6,580 bases of DNA from NCBI GenBank assembly GCA_030592245.1, contig JAUVJV010000133.1:1-6580 (forward strand), given 5' to 3'. Position 1 is the first letter of the stretch. Every line of letters starts with the position of its first letter. The stretch comes from Candidatus Eiseniibacteriota bacterium. GTDB taxonomy: Bacteria; Arandabacterota; Arandabacteria; Arandabacterales; Arandabacteraceae. The notes below the pieces were generated by a model. The model saw only the letters and a list, made by a program, of their open reading frames with translations. It was not told the DNA's origin and ran no database searches. Of the stretch, positions 6,058-6,580 are shown piece by piece. Both the position numbers and the translations under genes were made by a program.

Positions 6058-6580
6058 TCAGGGGGAGATGAGTTCGAGGATAGAGTCCACCAGGCCCGGG
6101 ATGACCTCCCCGGCCTTGCCCTCGAGGTGGAGATCCACATAGGGCGTCAAGGGCGTCGGCTCGGGATTTACCTCCACTACGTGCGCCCCCGCCTGCTTGG
6201 CCAGGAGCGGCATCGAGGCCGCCGGCTGGACAACCGCCGAAGTGCCGGCAACCACCATCAGGTCGCAGTCCCTCGACGCCTCGGACGCCTCGCGGATGGC
6301 CTTCTCAGGCAAGGCCTCCCCGAACCACACGATGTCGGGCCTCAGCATTCCGCCGCAGGTACAGTGCGGAGGAATCTCGGGAAGGGGTACCGGCAGATCT
6401 GAGATGACGGCGCCGCAGTCCAGGTACCGCGCCCTGAATAGATTCCCATGCAGCTCCACCAGGCGCCGCGTGCCGGCCCTCCGGTGGAGATTATCCACAT
6501 TCTGGGTGATGAGCAGGAAATCCGAGACCTTTTCGTCCAGCCGGGTTATGGCATGATGGGCCGGATTCGGCTGCTTGCCG
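6058..6580 (-). CDS. cobB: Sirtuin (Sir2/CobB-type NAD-dependent protein deacylase), 5' end outside window
   Basis: The last 173 residues of a Sir2-family protein, with the TGA stop at 6060-6058; about 75 N-terminal residues (including the GAGIS nucleotide-binding loop) should lie to the right, since the family is usually 230-270 residues. Visible in order: PNPAHHAI; LITQNVDNLHRRAGT, the family's NAD/nicotinamide-pocket motif; ELHG with the catalytic His codon at 6450-6448; a small zinc module; LRPDIVWFGEALP, the VWFGE form typical of class III (SIRT5/CobB-like) sirtuins; the NAD-binding AGTSAVVQPAASMP; VEVNPEPTPLT; and the C-terminal GKAGEVIPGLVDSILEL. Sirtuins remove acyl groups from protein lysines using NAD in the cytoplasm. 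The residues that would show a desuccinylase preference are outside the window. One zinc ligand position is Tyr instead of Cys (codon 6426-6424), and the second pair is C-T-C. An internal GTG at 6498 is not the start, as family motifs precede it. The symbol is a family-level name. Confidence 0.94.
   Translation of the reverse strand, partial: GKQPNPAHHAITRLDEKVSDFLLITQNVDNLHRRAGTRRLVELHGNLFRARYLDCGAVISDLPVPLPEIPPHCTCGGMLRPDIVWFGEALPEKAIREASEASRDCDLMVVAGTSAVVQPAASMPLLAKQAGAHVVEVNPEPTPLTPYVDLHLEGKAGEVIPGLVDSILELISP

Noticed and set aside
6007..6402. 131-codon plus-strand frame starting in the intergenic region
   Set aside because: It lies opposite the sirtuin, whose frame carries clear family motifs; its translation shows none.
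1..6580. Mobile element, CRISPR, tRNA/rRNA, toxin-antitoxin or defence system
   Set aside because: No transposase or integrase motif, direct-repeat array, tRNA-like fold or defence-type domain was seen. A sirtuin (SIR2) domain occurs in some defence systems, but this one is a compact class III deacylase with no fused or neighbouring defence partner.

Overview
The window is a bacterial-type chromosomal fragment, GC-rich by eye (about 60 %), with two genes on the minus strand, both cut by the window edges. Reading right to left (5'->3' of the minus strand), it holds the C-terminal two-thirds of a sirtuin (Sir2/CobB-type NAD-dependent protein deacylase, 6058-6580), a 176-bp intergenic stretch, and the first 1960 codons of one very large secreted protein (5881 down to 1, still open at the edge). 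The large frame shows no stop over 5880 nt. The long plus-strand open frames are its antisense shadows.

The large protein begins at a TTG codon behind a good AAGGAG ribosome binding site and has a clear Sec signal peptide. Its layout is: signal peptide (1-26); a module of about 210 residues of unknown family (about 43-254); an Ig-like domain (about 255-367); a glucodextranase C-terminal-type module (PF09985-like, about 369-640); three carboxypeptidase-regulatory-like beta-sandwich repeats (about 662-921); an unassigned stretch (about 924-1072); two Big_1-like Ig domains (about 1073-1277); then a second, diverged copy of the whole module + Ig-like + PF09985-like block (about 1277-1888); and the beginning of a further Ig-like domain at the edge. 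No catalytic domain is visible. It looks like an exported, multi-domain surface or carbohydrate-binding protein, with its C-terminus and any anchor or sorting signal outside the window.

The two genes have no obvious functional link: one product is an intracellular deacylase, the other is exported. They share a strand, and the gap contains no clear terminator or promoter, so co-transcription is possible but not shown. The taxon cannot be fixed from the sequence. Chains of Ig-like, carboxypeptidase-regulatory and PF09985-like domains in giant secreted proteins are most familiar to me from uncultured environmental bacterial lineages, but that is an impression and not evidence. There is no sign of a mobile element, CRISPR array, RNA gene or defence system. 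The most notable content is the internally duplicated architecture of the giant protein, its cysteine pattern, and a substituted zinc ligand in the sirtuin.
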